Assembly: GCA_038750655.1 (NCBI GenBank)
Contig: JBCDGZ010000032.1
Location: 1-55,786 of the forward strand
DNA length: 55,786 nucleotides
Origin: JBCDGZ01 sp038750655
GTDB taxonomy: Bacteria > Bacteroidota > Bacteroidia > Chitinophagales > Saprospiraceae
Direction: 5' to 3'
A program made the position numbers and the translations under genes. This document shows, piece by piece, positions 33,677 to 42,511 of this stretch; position 1 is the stretch's first letter; every line of letters starts with the position of its first letter. The notes under the pieces are model-generated. The model saw only the letters and a program-made list of their open reading frames with translations, was not told the DNA's origin and made no database searches.

Positions 33677-34435
33677 ATGCCTCTCAAGTATTTACTGCTC
33701 TCTTTCTGCTGTACCGCAGCGTCTTTGCTGCTCGCCCAAGACATCGAAGTCCCCATGTTGCCTGTTGTACAAACGGAGGAAAACCTGCTACGGCTGGTCC
33801 CGCTTGGTATGTATTATGATGATGATGGAAAACTGACTTTTCAGCTAGGAGATCGTTCCAGCCAAGAGCTGGATGATGTTACCACCTATCTTTTTGAAGC
33901 CAAAAGCCAACTTCCTGATTTTTATCTCATTCGCTCGGCGGTGGAACTTATAATTGATAAGGAGCTGCGGTTAGAGGATGTAGAAATGGTCCAGGAAGAA
34001 TTGAAGCGGCTGGGTTGCCTGATGGTCTTTTATGCTGTCAACTCAGGAATCCGCTCTCGTATCAAGAACATCTGGTCTACCGGATTTTACTGTAAACTGC
34101 CTTCGACGGATCAGCGGCGAATTGCTAAGTATTATGCGGCAAAGGGGCTGCCGGTAAAAGCTAATGAGCAGCTGCGTGATCGGGTATTTGAGAAAAAACG
34201 TAAACAGCGCCAGCAAGACCCGCAGGCACAGGATGACGAGGTGCCCAGTGATATACCGCCGCCCCCATCGGTACCGCCGCCACCTCCTCCGCTGCCAGAG
34301 CAGCCGAAGGTCTATAATGATTCTATTGCTGCGGCCTATCCTGAGTTCCGCGCGTATCCCTTATTCATTATTCATTATTCCCGAAACGATTTACGCACAA
34401 TAGATACTAATGCCTATGCAATATATTATCACTGA
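33677..34435 (+). CDS. Secreted protein, possibly ExbD-like
   Basis: A 252-residue protein with a signal peptide or anchor (LLLSFCCTAASLLLAQ). A middle segment (about residues 95-125, AVELIIDKELRLEDVEMVQEELKRLG) resembles the periplasmic domain of ExbD/TolR by eye. A Pro-rich tail (about 195-217, PPPPSVPPPPPPLP) follows. No TonB or ExbB gene is adjacent, so the ExbD idea is weak. Its end overlaps the start of the dipeptidase gene by about 20-26 bases. Confidence 0.65.
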   Translation: MPLKYLLLSFCCTAASLLLAQDIEVPMLPVVQTEENLLRLVPLGMYYDDDGKLTFQLGDRSSQELDDVTTYLFEAKSQLPDFYLIRSAVELIIDKELRLEDVEMVQEELKRLGCLMVFYAVNSGIRSRIKNIWSTGFYCKLPSTDQRRIAKYYAAKGLPVKANEQLRDRVFEKKRKQRQQDPQAQDDEVPSDIPPPPSVPPPPPPLPEQPKVYNDSIAAAYPEFRAYPLFIIHYSRNDLRTIDTNAYAIYYH

Positions 34436-35405
34436 CTTGCATTGCGATTTATTAACCTACCTGGCGATCCGCCCGGGGGCCAGCATCCACAAAACGGAAG
34501 ACATTGGCGTCGCCCTGCCTTTTTTGCAAAAGGGCGGCGTTCGACACCAAATATTGGCCATGTTCTCTTTCACCAAAGCGGAGAGTGCCGCTTTCATGGC
34601 TGCCCAAATCGACGAATACCGTAAACTCTGTCAGGCCGCTCCTTTCTATCCACTCACCCGCCGGGCCGATGCCTCTCAGGTTTACCAAAGCGAACAAATC
34701 GCCATCACGCCAGCCATCGAAAATGCCTCCGGCCTCTGCGAAGAAGACGAACCGCTAGATCGGGCCTTCCAGCGATTAGACGCCCTCCTCCACACCTGCG
34801 ATCACCTCTTCTACATCGGCTTCACCCACCACACTGAAAACCGATTTGGCGGCGGTAATTACAGCGATAACATCGGCCTGAAACGCGATGGAGAGCTGCT
34901 GCTCGACTACCTCGACGGCAAAGGCATCGCCGCCGACCTGGCCCACGCCAGCGATAACTTAGCCGAAGGAATTTTCAATTACATTGACAAAAAAGGGCTG
35001 AAAATCCCCGTTATCGCCAGCCACTCCAACTTCCGCCGCATCAGCCCGCATGTACGCAACCTACCTGACGCACTGGTCGACGAGGTGGTAAGGCGGAATG
35101 GCCTCATCGGGATCAACTTCCTCCGCGCCTACATCCATCCTACCGATCCCCACTATCTGGACCAGCACATCAGTCACGGCCTCCGGGAGTATCCAAATCA
35201 AATGGCCTGGGGCGCCGACTTTTTTGACCGCGCAGGCATCCCCGATCCTGAACGCCAACCCCTATTTTTTACAGAACACGAGGATGCTTCTAAATACCCT
35301 GCGCTGTTGCAGACTCAAGCCCAGGCTGGCTTCGAAGAGGCCGCTTTGCAAAAGCTGTGTAGCGGTAACGTTCAAGCATTCATTCAACGCAGTTGGAACT
35401 CATGA
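34416..35405 (+). CDS. Membrane dipeptidase (peptidase M19)
   Basis: A protein of about 329 residues from the ATG at 34416 (an in-frame ATG at 34410 is also possible). It shows the metal-binding HxD near the N-terminus (ITDLHCDLL), the bridging Glu in TPAIENASGL, and ADLAHASDN followed by VIASHSNFRRISPHVRNLPDALVDEVVRRNGLIGINF, all typical of M19 dipeptidases. These cleave dipeptides with a dinuclear zinc centre. No signal peptide is seen. Its stop overlaps the ATG of a truncated acetyltransferase (ATGA). Confidence 0.92.
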   Translation: MQYIITDLHCDLLTYLAIRPGASIHKTEDIGVALPFLQKGGVRHQILAMFSFTKAESAAFMAAQIDEYRKLCQAAPFYPLTRRADASQVYQSEQIAITPAIENASGLCEEDEPLDRAFQRLDALLHTCDHLFYIGFTHHTENRFGGGNYSDNIGLKRDGELLLDYLDGKGIAADLAHASDNLAEGIFNYIDKKGLKIPVIASHSNFRRISPHVRNLPDALVDEVVRRNGLIGINFLRAYIHPTDPHYLDQHISHGLREYPNQMAWGADFFDRAGIPDPERQPLFFTEHEDASKYPALLQTQAQAGFEEAALQKLCSGNVQAFIQRSWNS

Positions 35406-35563
35406 ACGAATCGATCAACTATCATCCTTTGGAGTCCGAAGACATCGATTTGCTCAAGGAATTTTTGTGCCTGTCCTTGTATGTGCCGCCCGGTGAAGCC
35501 CCCTTCCCCGAAGATATTTTGGACAATCCAGCGTTATTAAAGTACCACGAGGGCTGGGGATGA
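35402..35563 (+). pseudogene. N-terminal fragment of a GNAT acetyltransferase
   Basis: A 53-codon ORF overlapping the dipeptidase stop (ATGA). It reads like the first strand and helices of a GNAT protein (YHPLESEDIDLLKEFLCLSLYVPPG, then ILDNPALLKYHEGWG), but stops before the acetyl-CoA-binding motif. GNAT proteins are about 150-170 residues, so about two thirds are missing. The stop TGA overlaps the ATG of a nucleotidyltransferase fragment, giving the impression of two genes joined by deletion. Confidence 0.7.
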
Positions 35564-35676
35564 TTGTCGCGGGTTCCTATATCTACGGGCGGCTTGATCC
35601 GCATTCAGACATCGACATCTTTGTTGTCCTTCATCCTGACTGCGACTATCGCGAACGGGGAAACACCTGGATTTGA
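35560..35676 (+). pseudogene. N-terminal fragment of a nucleotidyltransferase
   Basis: A 38-codon ORF containing the complete active-site signature of the Pol-beta-like fold, GSYIYGRLDPHSDIDIFVVL (GSx10-DxD type). It continues RERGNTWI and then stops, where full proteins run on for about 200 residues. It lacks the start of the domain too, beginning at MIVAGS. It is probably gene debris left by a deletion shared with the GNAT fragment. Confidence 0.7.
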
Positions 35677-35741
35677 TTCGGCTGAAGCTTATTGATGGCG
35701 GCTCCGAGGCCCTTTAGATCTTTAATTGTAGATTAAGTTTG

Positions 35742-35775
35742 CAAAAGTGAAAGAAATAGATTACTTTTACTTTTG
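35742..35775. promoter_or_regulatory. PadR operator and -7 element
   Basis: The arms CAAAAGTGAAAG (35742-35753) and CTTTTACTTTTG (35764-35775) pair at 11 of 12 positions with a 10-base spacer. The right arm contains the -7 element TACTTTTG (35768-35775), 14 bases before the padR ATG. This fits repression of its own promoter by a dimeric PadR. Confidence 0.6.
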
Positions 35776-35788
35776 TAAACCTAATAAA

Positions 35789-36127
35789 ATGGAAAGAATC
35801 CACCTTGGAGAGTTTGAAGAATTGGTCCTGCTGATGGTTGCCGTACTCGATGGCCAGGCTTACGGTATCTCAGTTATGGACGAACTGGCGGCGCAGGCCG
35901 ACCGCAAGGTCAATATCAGTGCTGTGCACGCCGCTTTGCGGCGCCTCGAATCCAAAGGCTTTGTCCGCTCTAGTTGGAGCGAAGCGACTCAGGAGCGCGG
36001 CGGCCGCCGTAAACGCCTCTTCCGCATTACCCAAAAAGGCATCACCAGCCTGCACAAGGTCCGAGAACTGCGGACGCGGCTGTGGGATCAACTGCCCGAC
36101 TTCGGTACCAACTTCTCTATTGCATGA
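35789..36127 (+). CDS. PadR family transcriptional regulator
   Basis: A 112-residue protein with the PadR winged-helix fold. The start MERIHLGEFEELVLLMVAVLDGQAYGISVMDEL is recognisable in pieces (GEFEELVLLMV, AYGISVMDEL). The recognition helix region SAVHAALRRLESKGFV and the wing RGGRRKRLFRITQKG follow. The ATG at 35789 replaces a longer reading that would start inside the operator. Its stop overlaps the permease start (ATGA), a common PadR-permease pair in Bacteroidota. Confidence 0.95.
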   Translation: MERIHLGEFEELVLLMVAVLDGQAYGISVMDELAAQADRKVNISAVHAALRRLESKGFVRSSWSEATQERGGRRKRLFRITQKGITSLHKVRELRTRLWDQLPDFGTNFSIA

Positions 36128-38778
36128 GTCGTCACAATTCGTACGAAGGCCCGCCCCGCTGGGCCGACCGCTTTCTCGAATGGTTTTGTCACCCCGATCT
36201 CATCGAAGAGATTCAAGGAGATTTGTATGAGCTGTACGAGCTTCGGCAGCGCGATCTGGGGCCTCAGCAGGCGCGCAGGCGCTTTGTCTGGGACGTCCTG
36301 CGTTCTTTCCGATTATCCACCATCCGTGGTATTCACCTCAATCCCTCTTTAGCCATGTTTAGAAATAATTTGAAAATCGCCTTTCGCCAATTGCAGCGGC
36401 AAAAACTATTTTCGGCCATCAAAATTGGCGGTTTTGCCCTCGGCATCGCTGCCTGTTTGCTCATCGCCCTGTTTATCCGTGATGAGCTGAGCTATGATCA
36501 GCACTACGCTAATAAGGACCGGATTTACCGAGTCATTTGTGATAATATTGAGGAGGGAAAGGAAAGCAAAAATGTTTGGTTTCCAGCGCCGGCGGCCCAA
36601 GCGATGGCCGATGATTATCCGCAAATCGAACTGGCTGGCCGGATCAACCCCGGTGGCCTCTTTGGCGGTGGTGAAAACCTGATTCGCCGAGGCGATCGCC
36701 AGCAAAATAACTTTGAAGATGGCTTTGTCTATTTTGATCAGGACTTATTGGAAATTCTGGAAGTTCCGATGATTGAAGGCCAAGTTAAGGAGGCGCTGGC
36801 CGAGCCGGGGCGTCTGGTGATTTCAAAAAGTAAGGCCGACAAGTACTTTCCCAATGAGAATCCGGTAGGTAAGACCATGTTTATCAACGACAATACGGCA
36901 CAGCCCTTCGAGATCGGTGGCGTAATGAAAGACTTTCCGGCCAACTCTCACTTGCAGTTTGACTTTTTGATTGGCCTGAATGGTCTGGAGTTTTGGCCCG
37001 GCGAGCAAACCTTCTGGGGAGCCAATAATTACCACACTTACATTCGCTTGCAGGAAGGAACGGAGGTCGCCGAAATGGAGCAGCAGCTGGGTAAATTGGT
37101 GGATAAATACTACCTGCCGACTTATGAGCGCATGGGCCATGCAGATGCCAAAATTTACACGGAGCATATGACATTTAGTCTGCAACCCGTTACCGACATT
37201 CATCTTCATTCCGAAGGGATCACCGATCTATTGACGCACGGTGATATTCGCTACATTTGGCTCTTCGGGGCGGTTGCCTTCTTTACCCTCTTAATCGCCT
37301 GTATCAACTTTATCAACCTCTCTACCGCCAAATCGGCCAACCGCGCTAAGGAAGTCGGTTTGCGCAAAGTCGTTGGTTCACGTCACTCGCAGTTGGTGGG
37401 GCAATTCTTGAGCGAATCGGTCCTCTTCAGTTTGTTTGCCTTCCTTTTCGGTGCCATGCTGGCCAATTTATCCCTACCATATTTTAATCAATTAGCAGGA
37501 AAAAGCTTGAGTTTTCCCTGGCAGCAATGGGGGCTTTACCCGCTACTAATCGGTTCGGCCTTGGCCATCGGCATCTTTGCCGGCATCTATCCAGCCTTTT
37601 ACCTTTCTCGCTTTCGCCCCGCTAATGTACTCAAGGGAGAACTGAGTATGGGCAGCCGCAGTGGTTACCTACGAAATATCCTGGTGGTGATTCAATTCAC
37701 CACTTCTATCATCCTCCTCATCGGAACTTTCGTGATTTACCAGCAAATGGACTACTTGCTGAATACCAAAGTGGGTTTTGATAAAGATCAAGTGGTGCTG
37801 CTGAAAGGTGCGAATACCCGGATGAATGAGGTGCCTTTGTTGAAACAAGAACTGCTGCGCTTGCCAGAGGTGAAAAATGTGACGGTGAGCGGCTACCTTC
37901 CCATCAAAGGCAGTAAACGCGACTATAATTTGTTCTGGCGGGACGGACGAGAGGAGGAAGATGTTGCGATTGGCGGCCAAATTTGGGGAGTTGATCACGA
38001 TTATATCAAAACACTAGGGATGGAAATCGTACAGGGGCGCGACTTCTCCCTCGAAATGCCAACGGATTCGCAGGGCATTATCATTAACGAATCGATGGCC
38101 GAAGCCTTTGGCTTTGACAATCCGCTTGGCCAGCGCATCACTAATAGAGGCCGTGCATGGCCGATTATTGGAGTGGTCAAAGACTTTAACTTCGAATCGA
38201 TGAGGACAAAGATTCATAACCTATGTATGGTTATTGGCAATGATGCTTCGGTGATTTCTCTGAAGGTCGATGCTCAAGAGATGCCTGCCTTTATTCCGAG
38301 CATGAAGGGGGTATGGGAAGAATTTTTTCCCAATCAGCCCATTCGTTATAACTTCCTCGACGAGAGCTTTGCCCTGATGTACGCAGATGTCCGCCAAGTG
38401 CGCAGTATCTTTACCAGCTTTGCCATCTTAGCCATCATCATTGCTTGCCTGGGCTTATTTGCATTATCGGTATTCATGGCCGAGCAGCGCAGTAAGGAAA
38501 TCAGCATCCGCAAAGTACTCGGCGCCTCAATGGCTACTCTTCTCCGCTTGCTGACCCAGAATTTTTTGGTGTTGATCATGATCTCTCTGCTCATTGCCAT
38601 CCCACTGGCCTGGTACCTGATGCAGCTGTGGCTCAATGACTTTGTCTATCAAATCGACATCAAGTGGTCGATTTTCTTCTGGTCGGGGTTCTGTGCGCTG
38701 TTCATCGCCTTTTTGACCATCTTTTATCAGGCATTGCGCACAGCCTTGAGCAATCCTGTGGAGGCTTTAAGAAATTAA
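36124..38778 (+). CDS. ABC transporter permease (FtsX/MacB type) with permease prefix domain
   Basis: An 884-residue protein. A short N-terminal prefix domain (about residues 6-60, PPRWADRFLEWF, EEIQGDLYELYE) precedes a first helix (about 98-118). A MacB-like periplasmic domain follows, then three helices (about 370-490) and a second periplasmic domain. The final FtsX domain ends with ISIRKVLGASMATLLRLL and NPVEALRN. It has two FtsX units, as in full-length MacB-type permeases, but no ATPase is encoded nearby. Substrate unknown; it may export a peptide or lipid, or act mechanically. It is coupled to padR by an ATGA overlap. Confidence 0.92.
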   Translation: MSRHNSYEGPPRWADRFLEWFCHPDLIEEIQGDLYELYELRQRDLGPQQARRRFVWDVLRSFRLSTIRGIHLNPSLAMFRNNLKIAFRQLQRQKLFSAIKIGGFALGIAACLLIALFIRDELSYDQHYANKDRIYRVICDNIEEGKESKNVWFPAPAAQAMADDYPQIELAGRINPGGLFGGGENLIRRGDRQQNNFEDGFVYFDQDLLEILEVPMIEGQVKEALAEPGRLVISKSKADKYFPNENPVGKTMFINDNTAQPFEIGGVMKDFPANSHLQFDFLIGLNGLEFWPGEQTFWGANNYHTYIRLQEGTEVAEMEQQLGKLVDKYYLPTYERMGHADAKIYTEHMTFSLQPVTDIHLHSEGITDLLTHGDIRYIWLFGAVAFFTLLIACINFINLSTAKSANRAKEVGLRKVVGSRHSQLVGQFLSESVLFSLFAFLFGAMLANLSLPYFNQLAGKSLSFPWQQWGLYPLLIGSALAIGIFAGIYPAFYLSRFRPANVLKGELSMGSRSGYLRNILVVIQFTTSIILLIGTFVIYQQMDYLLNTKVGFDKDQVVLLKGANTRMNEVPLLKQELLRLPEVKNVTVSGYLPIKGSKRDYNLFWRDGREEEDVAIGGQIWGVDHDYIKTLGMEIVQGRDFSLEMPTDSQGIIINESMAEAFGFDNPLGQRITNRGRAWPIIGVVKDFNFESMRTKIHNLCMVIGNDASVISLKVDAQEMPAFIPSMKGVWEEFFPNQPIRYNFLDESFALMYADVRQVRSIFTSFAILAIIIACLGLFALSVFMAEQRSKEISIRKVLGASMATLLRLLTQNFLVLIMISLLIAIPLAWYLMQLWLNDFVYQIDIKWSIFFWSGFCALFIAFLTIFYQALRTALSNPVEALRN

Positions 38779-38902
38779 TATTTGGGAATAAAACTAGTTG
38801 AGCGCCGTGTTTCTTTGAATAGGGACAGGGCGTCTTTTCTTGTGGAGTGGATTTATGGAGAGAAAAGTTGTAATTTTACGGGGTATATCAAAATATAATT
38901 CT

Positions 38903-41900
38903 ATGAAATACTCAGCTTTGCTTACGCTGTTGTTACTTGCCTTTACTCAACTTCCTGCCCAGAGCTTCATCAAGCACAAAGCCTTAGGCACTGATTATAA
39001 TGCCGGTTTATTCTCCCAATTTGCGGACATCGATCAGGATGGCTGGCAAGATGTGCTGGTCTTCAACTCTGATTTTAACTTGCTGTGGTATCGAAATTCG
39101 GGCGAGGATGCTTGCTATGAGGAAAATTTTATCGCCAGCTTCACCGATACGATCGCTGTAACTTCAGCAGATATGAATAATGATGGTTTATTGGATTTGG
39201 TTGTTGCTAGAGTAGGGACCAATGGCCCTGAGATGGTCCTTTTTCTTAAGACGGGAAATGTACAATATTCCCAACAAGTGCTGGATTATAATCTAGAGAT
39301 GGTACCCAATGAAGTGTTTATAGAAGATATGGATAATGATGGTTTATTGGACATTGTTTCCTTTACGGAGCACTATATCTTTGGGCTGTTTAACCAGGGT
39401 AATGCTCAGTTTACTGCACATCTCATTGCTGAGGAAACAGCACCAGGTTTTTTTAGTGATATTGATATAGCTGATCGCAATCAAGATAATTTATTGGATG
39501 TCATTGGCATTTCTCGTCCTCCAGAATTATTCAATAAATTTGTCTATTGGTATGATCAGGGAGCGAACTTCCAATTCACCAGAAACTTAGTCCAGCGTAT
39601 GGGGAGTACAGAGGCAAGGGGAATTGTAGTTGTAGATACGGATAACGATGGTGATTTGGATATTGTTGTAGGCGAAAATAGCTTGTCTGGCGGGGTTATA
39701 CTAATTAAAAACGAAAGTTTCCCGCTCCCTTGGCCTTACAGCCGGGATATTTTTACGGGCTACGTTGAAGACTTAGTGCCGATTGACTTGGATCAAGATG
39801 GAGATATTGACTTTGTATTTCGGGATTTAAATGGGCCAACTTCTTCACCCTATTATTTGCCTGGCTGGCTACGCAACAATGGCGGAGATCAATTTGAGTA
39901 CGTTCAGTTGGATTCCTATAAATGTTCTCCATTTCACATAGGGGATTTTAACAATGATGGACATTGGGATATTACCCATATTTCCTACGAAGGAAGTCTT
40001 TTTGATCAAGCCATGATCGTCGTTAAACTCAATGACGGCCAACAAAATTTCGGAGAAGTATATCTGGATACCGACAATTCAAGTACTAGTTTAGTAGACA
40101 TCAATCAAGATAGCCTATTTGAGATGTTTAGTGCTTCCAATAGGGGGTATATCTTACATACTAGTTGTGCGCCTTTTCGCTATTCTTCAGAGAAAATGGT
40201 ATATCCCAATTTATCAGGCGGCATGGATTGGGTTGACTATAACAAGGATGGTTTTATGGATATTATTCCACCGCCCACTAATAATACCATTTCGGTTTAC
40301 CTGAATGATGGATTCAATAATTTCGTAGACAAAACGCCCTTATTTGTACACGATGATGGTTCGGCTCGTTATCTCTTGGTGATGGATGCTAATGGTGATG
40401 GACTTGAAGATTTTATTGTTTCTAATCGCGATCGAATTTTTACTTACATCAATAATGGAAATGATGAGTTTTCTAAAATTGCTGGTGGAAGTTTAGATAA
40501 TGGTATCGTTTTTACTAAGTCACAAGTCATTGATTTCGAACGAGATGGCGACCTCGATTTATTGATCGAAAGGGATAACAGAATTTATCTGTTTAAAAAT
40601 AATGGGGAAGGTGCTTTTATTCGTCACTCCTTTGCTCCTTGGTTCCAGAATTCATTATCGCGGGTGAAAATTGATCATTTGAATGGCGATAGCTTACCGG
40701 ACCTTGTCATTAGAGCTAATGATGCGTCCTTGATCATCAACTATGGTATCGGCAATGACGAATATCGTCAAGTTAAGCTAATTGACAGCTTGAACAGGTG
40801 GCAAAAAAACCTCCTATTAACTGGAGATTTTGATTTGGATGGAGATATTGACTTTATTTATACAGATATTAAGACTTACCTTGGACCAAGTGACTACAGC
40901 GTCATTTGGTACGAAAATTTGGGGCAAGATGAATTTAGTCCTCATGTAATCGAGGAGAATATCTATCTGCTAGGCTATGTTCGATCAATAGATTTTGATT
41001 TTGATGGAGACTTGGATATCTGCATTGGTAAATCAGAATCACAGGAGCTATACATCTATGAAAATACACTTAATGCCAAAACATTGAGAGGAGTAGTTTA
41101 TTTCGACGAGAATGAAAACGGGCAAAAGGATGCAGAAGAAAGCGGAGTGGGCAATATAGGTCTGTTCTTCAATGATCAAAATCGTTATGTGAGTGATTTT
41201 TCGGGTAATTATTCCATTCCTGTGTTTCATGGGAGCAATTACGATATTCGTTTCGCTGGTCTTAGCAACTGGCGATTGACGACAGCCGATAGCATTTATC
41301 AGATTCAGGTGGACAGCCAAAGCCTGCTCCAAAGCTACGACTTTGGATTGGCTCCACTTGCTCGTCAGGACTCAGTACAAGTGTTTGCCTCCAACTATAA
41401 TGCTCGATGTGGAGTCTTTGATCACTATTTTTTGAGCATTGAAAACCTTGGGACTACTTTTATCAGTGGTATTCTTTGGGCCAAAACAGATGCGCTTCTG
41501 CAAGAAATAGAATTTCCGAATCCTCCTGATACTACCGATGGTACTTGGGTAGGGTGGAAGCTCGCTGATCTTCCGCCTTTCCAAACGGCTAGACAACGAA
41601 TTAGAGCAAAAATTCCGGTAATGGGCTGGACGCTAGGCGACTCTCTCAACACCGCAGTTCGCTTTATAAGCACTAATCAAGATACCACCGAATTTAACCT
41701 CAGCAACCTCATCCGCTGCTCCTACGACCCCAACGACAAACTCGTTCACCCCGACCGCCAAGGCACCGAAAACTATACCCTCTTCGAAGAAGAACTGCTT
41801 TACACCATCCGCTTCCAAAACACCGGCAACGATACCGCCTTCAAAGTCGTCATCCGCGATACCCTCGATGACCAGCTCGACCTATCGACCTTTCGGGTGA

Positions 41901-42427
41901 TCAATAGTAGCCATCTGTCTCTATTGCAAACGATCTTAAATGATAATAACGACGTCGTATTTACCTTCGAGGACATCAACTTGCTCGACAGTGCTTCCAG
42001 CTGGGAGGGCTCTCAAGGCTTTGTCAGCTACGCCATCCGCCCCCTGGCGGGCCTGCCCGAGAATACCGAAATTACCAACACGGCTGCCATCTACTTCGAC
42101 TTTAATCCCCCCATTATCACCAATACGACCGTCAACACCCTGGTCAGCGAGCTTCCGATGGTCAACAGTACGACAGGGCGGCCGCCATCTGATCGTCAAC
42201 TTCAAGCCTTCCCTAACCCCGCCGACGATTATCTCCATCTCCGCCTGCGGGGCAACGATGATCGCTGGACGCTGGAAGTCTTCAACCACCTGGGGCAAAG
42301 CTTACAGCCCGCGGCCACCTTCCAACGCCAAGAGCGCCTAGATACCCGACACTGGCCCCCCGGCCTCTACCTGATCCGACTGCGCCACAACGGGCAAATC
42401 ATCAGCCAAAAAGTCCTGATTCTATAA
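38903..42427 (+). CDS. T9SS-secreted FG-GAP/VCBS repeat protein
   Basis: An 1174-residue secreted protein with signal peptide (SALLTLLLLAFTQLPAQ). About 12 calcium-binding FG-GAP/VCBS-type repeats follow, for example DIDQDGWQDVLVF, DMNNDGLLDLVVA, DTDNDGDLDIVVG, DFNNDGHWDI and DFDFDGDLDICIG (about residues 35-720). A SdrD-B-like domain (DENENGQKDAEESGV), a DUF11-like module (CSYDPNDKLVHP, YTIRFQNTGNDTAF, AAIYFDFNPPI) and a T9SS type A tail with LQAFPNPADDYLHLRL and WPPGLYLIRLRHNG complete it. The ATG at 38903 gives the signal peptide. Base composition changes sharply near 41690: AT-rich repeats before, C-ending codons after. Confidence 0.92.
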   Translation: MKYSALLTLLLLAFTQLPAQSFIKHKALGTDYNAGLFSQFADIDQDGWQDVLVFNSDFNLLWYRNSGEDACYEENFIASFTDTIAVTSADMNNDGLLDLVVARVGTNGPEMVLFLKTGNVQYSQQVLDYNLEMVPNEVFIEDMDNDGLLDIVSFTEHYIFGLFNQGNAQFTAHLIAEETAPGFFSDIDIADRNQDNLLDVIGISRPPELFNKFVYWYDQGANFQFTRNLVQRMGSTEARGIVVVDTDNDGDLDIVVGENSLSGGVILIKNESFPLPWPYSRDIFTGYVEDLVPIDLDQDGDIDFVFRDLNGPTSSPYYLPGWLRNNGGDQFEYVQLDSYKCSPFHIGDFNNDGHWDITHISYEGSLFDQAMIVVKLNDGQQNFGEVYLDTDNSSTSLVDINQDSLFEMFSASNRGYILHTSCAPFRYSSEKMVYPNLSGGMDWVDYNKDGFMDIIPPPTNNTISVYLNDGFNNFVDKTPLFVHDDGSARYLLVMDANGDGLEDFIVSNRDRIFTYINNGNDEFSKIAGGSLDNGIVFTKSQVIDFERDGDLDLLIERDNRIYLFKNNGEGAFIRHSFAPWFQNSLSRVKIDHLNGDSLPDLVIRANDASLIINYGIGNDEYRQVKLIDSLNRWQKNLLLTGDFDLDGDIDFIYTDIKTYLGPSDYSVIWYENLGQDEFSPHVIEENIYLLGYVRSIDFDFDGDLDICIGKSESQELYIYENTLNAKTLRGVVYFDENENGQKDAEESGVGNIGLFFNDQNRYVSDFSGNYSIPVFHGSNYDIRFAGLSNWRLTTADSIYQIQVDSQSLLQSYDFGLAPLARQDSVQVFASNYNARCGVFDHYFLSIENLGTTFISGILWAKTDALLQEIEFPNPPDTTDGTWVGWKLADLPPFQTARQRIRAKIPVMGWTLGDSLNTAVRFISTNQDTTEFNLSNLIRCSYDPNDKLVHPDRQGTENYTLFEEELLYTIRFQNTGNDTAFKVVIRDTLDDQLDLSTFRVINSSHLSLLQTILNDNNDVVFTFEDINLLDSASSWEGSQGFVSYAIRPLAGLPENTEITNTAAIYFDFNPPIITNTTVNTLVSELPMVNSTTGRPPSDRQLQAFPNPADDYLHLRLRGNDDRWTLEVFNHLGQSLQPAATFQRQERLDTRHWPPGLYLIRLRHNGQIISQKVLIL

Positions 42428-42511
42428 TCCCAAAATAAAAAGCGACTTTGGCATGATCAAAACAGCAAAAGCTGCGTTCTATTCGTATTACCTTGGGACC
42501 TAACCCTAGCT

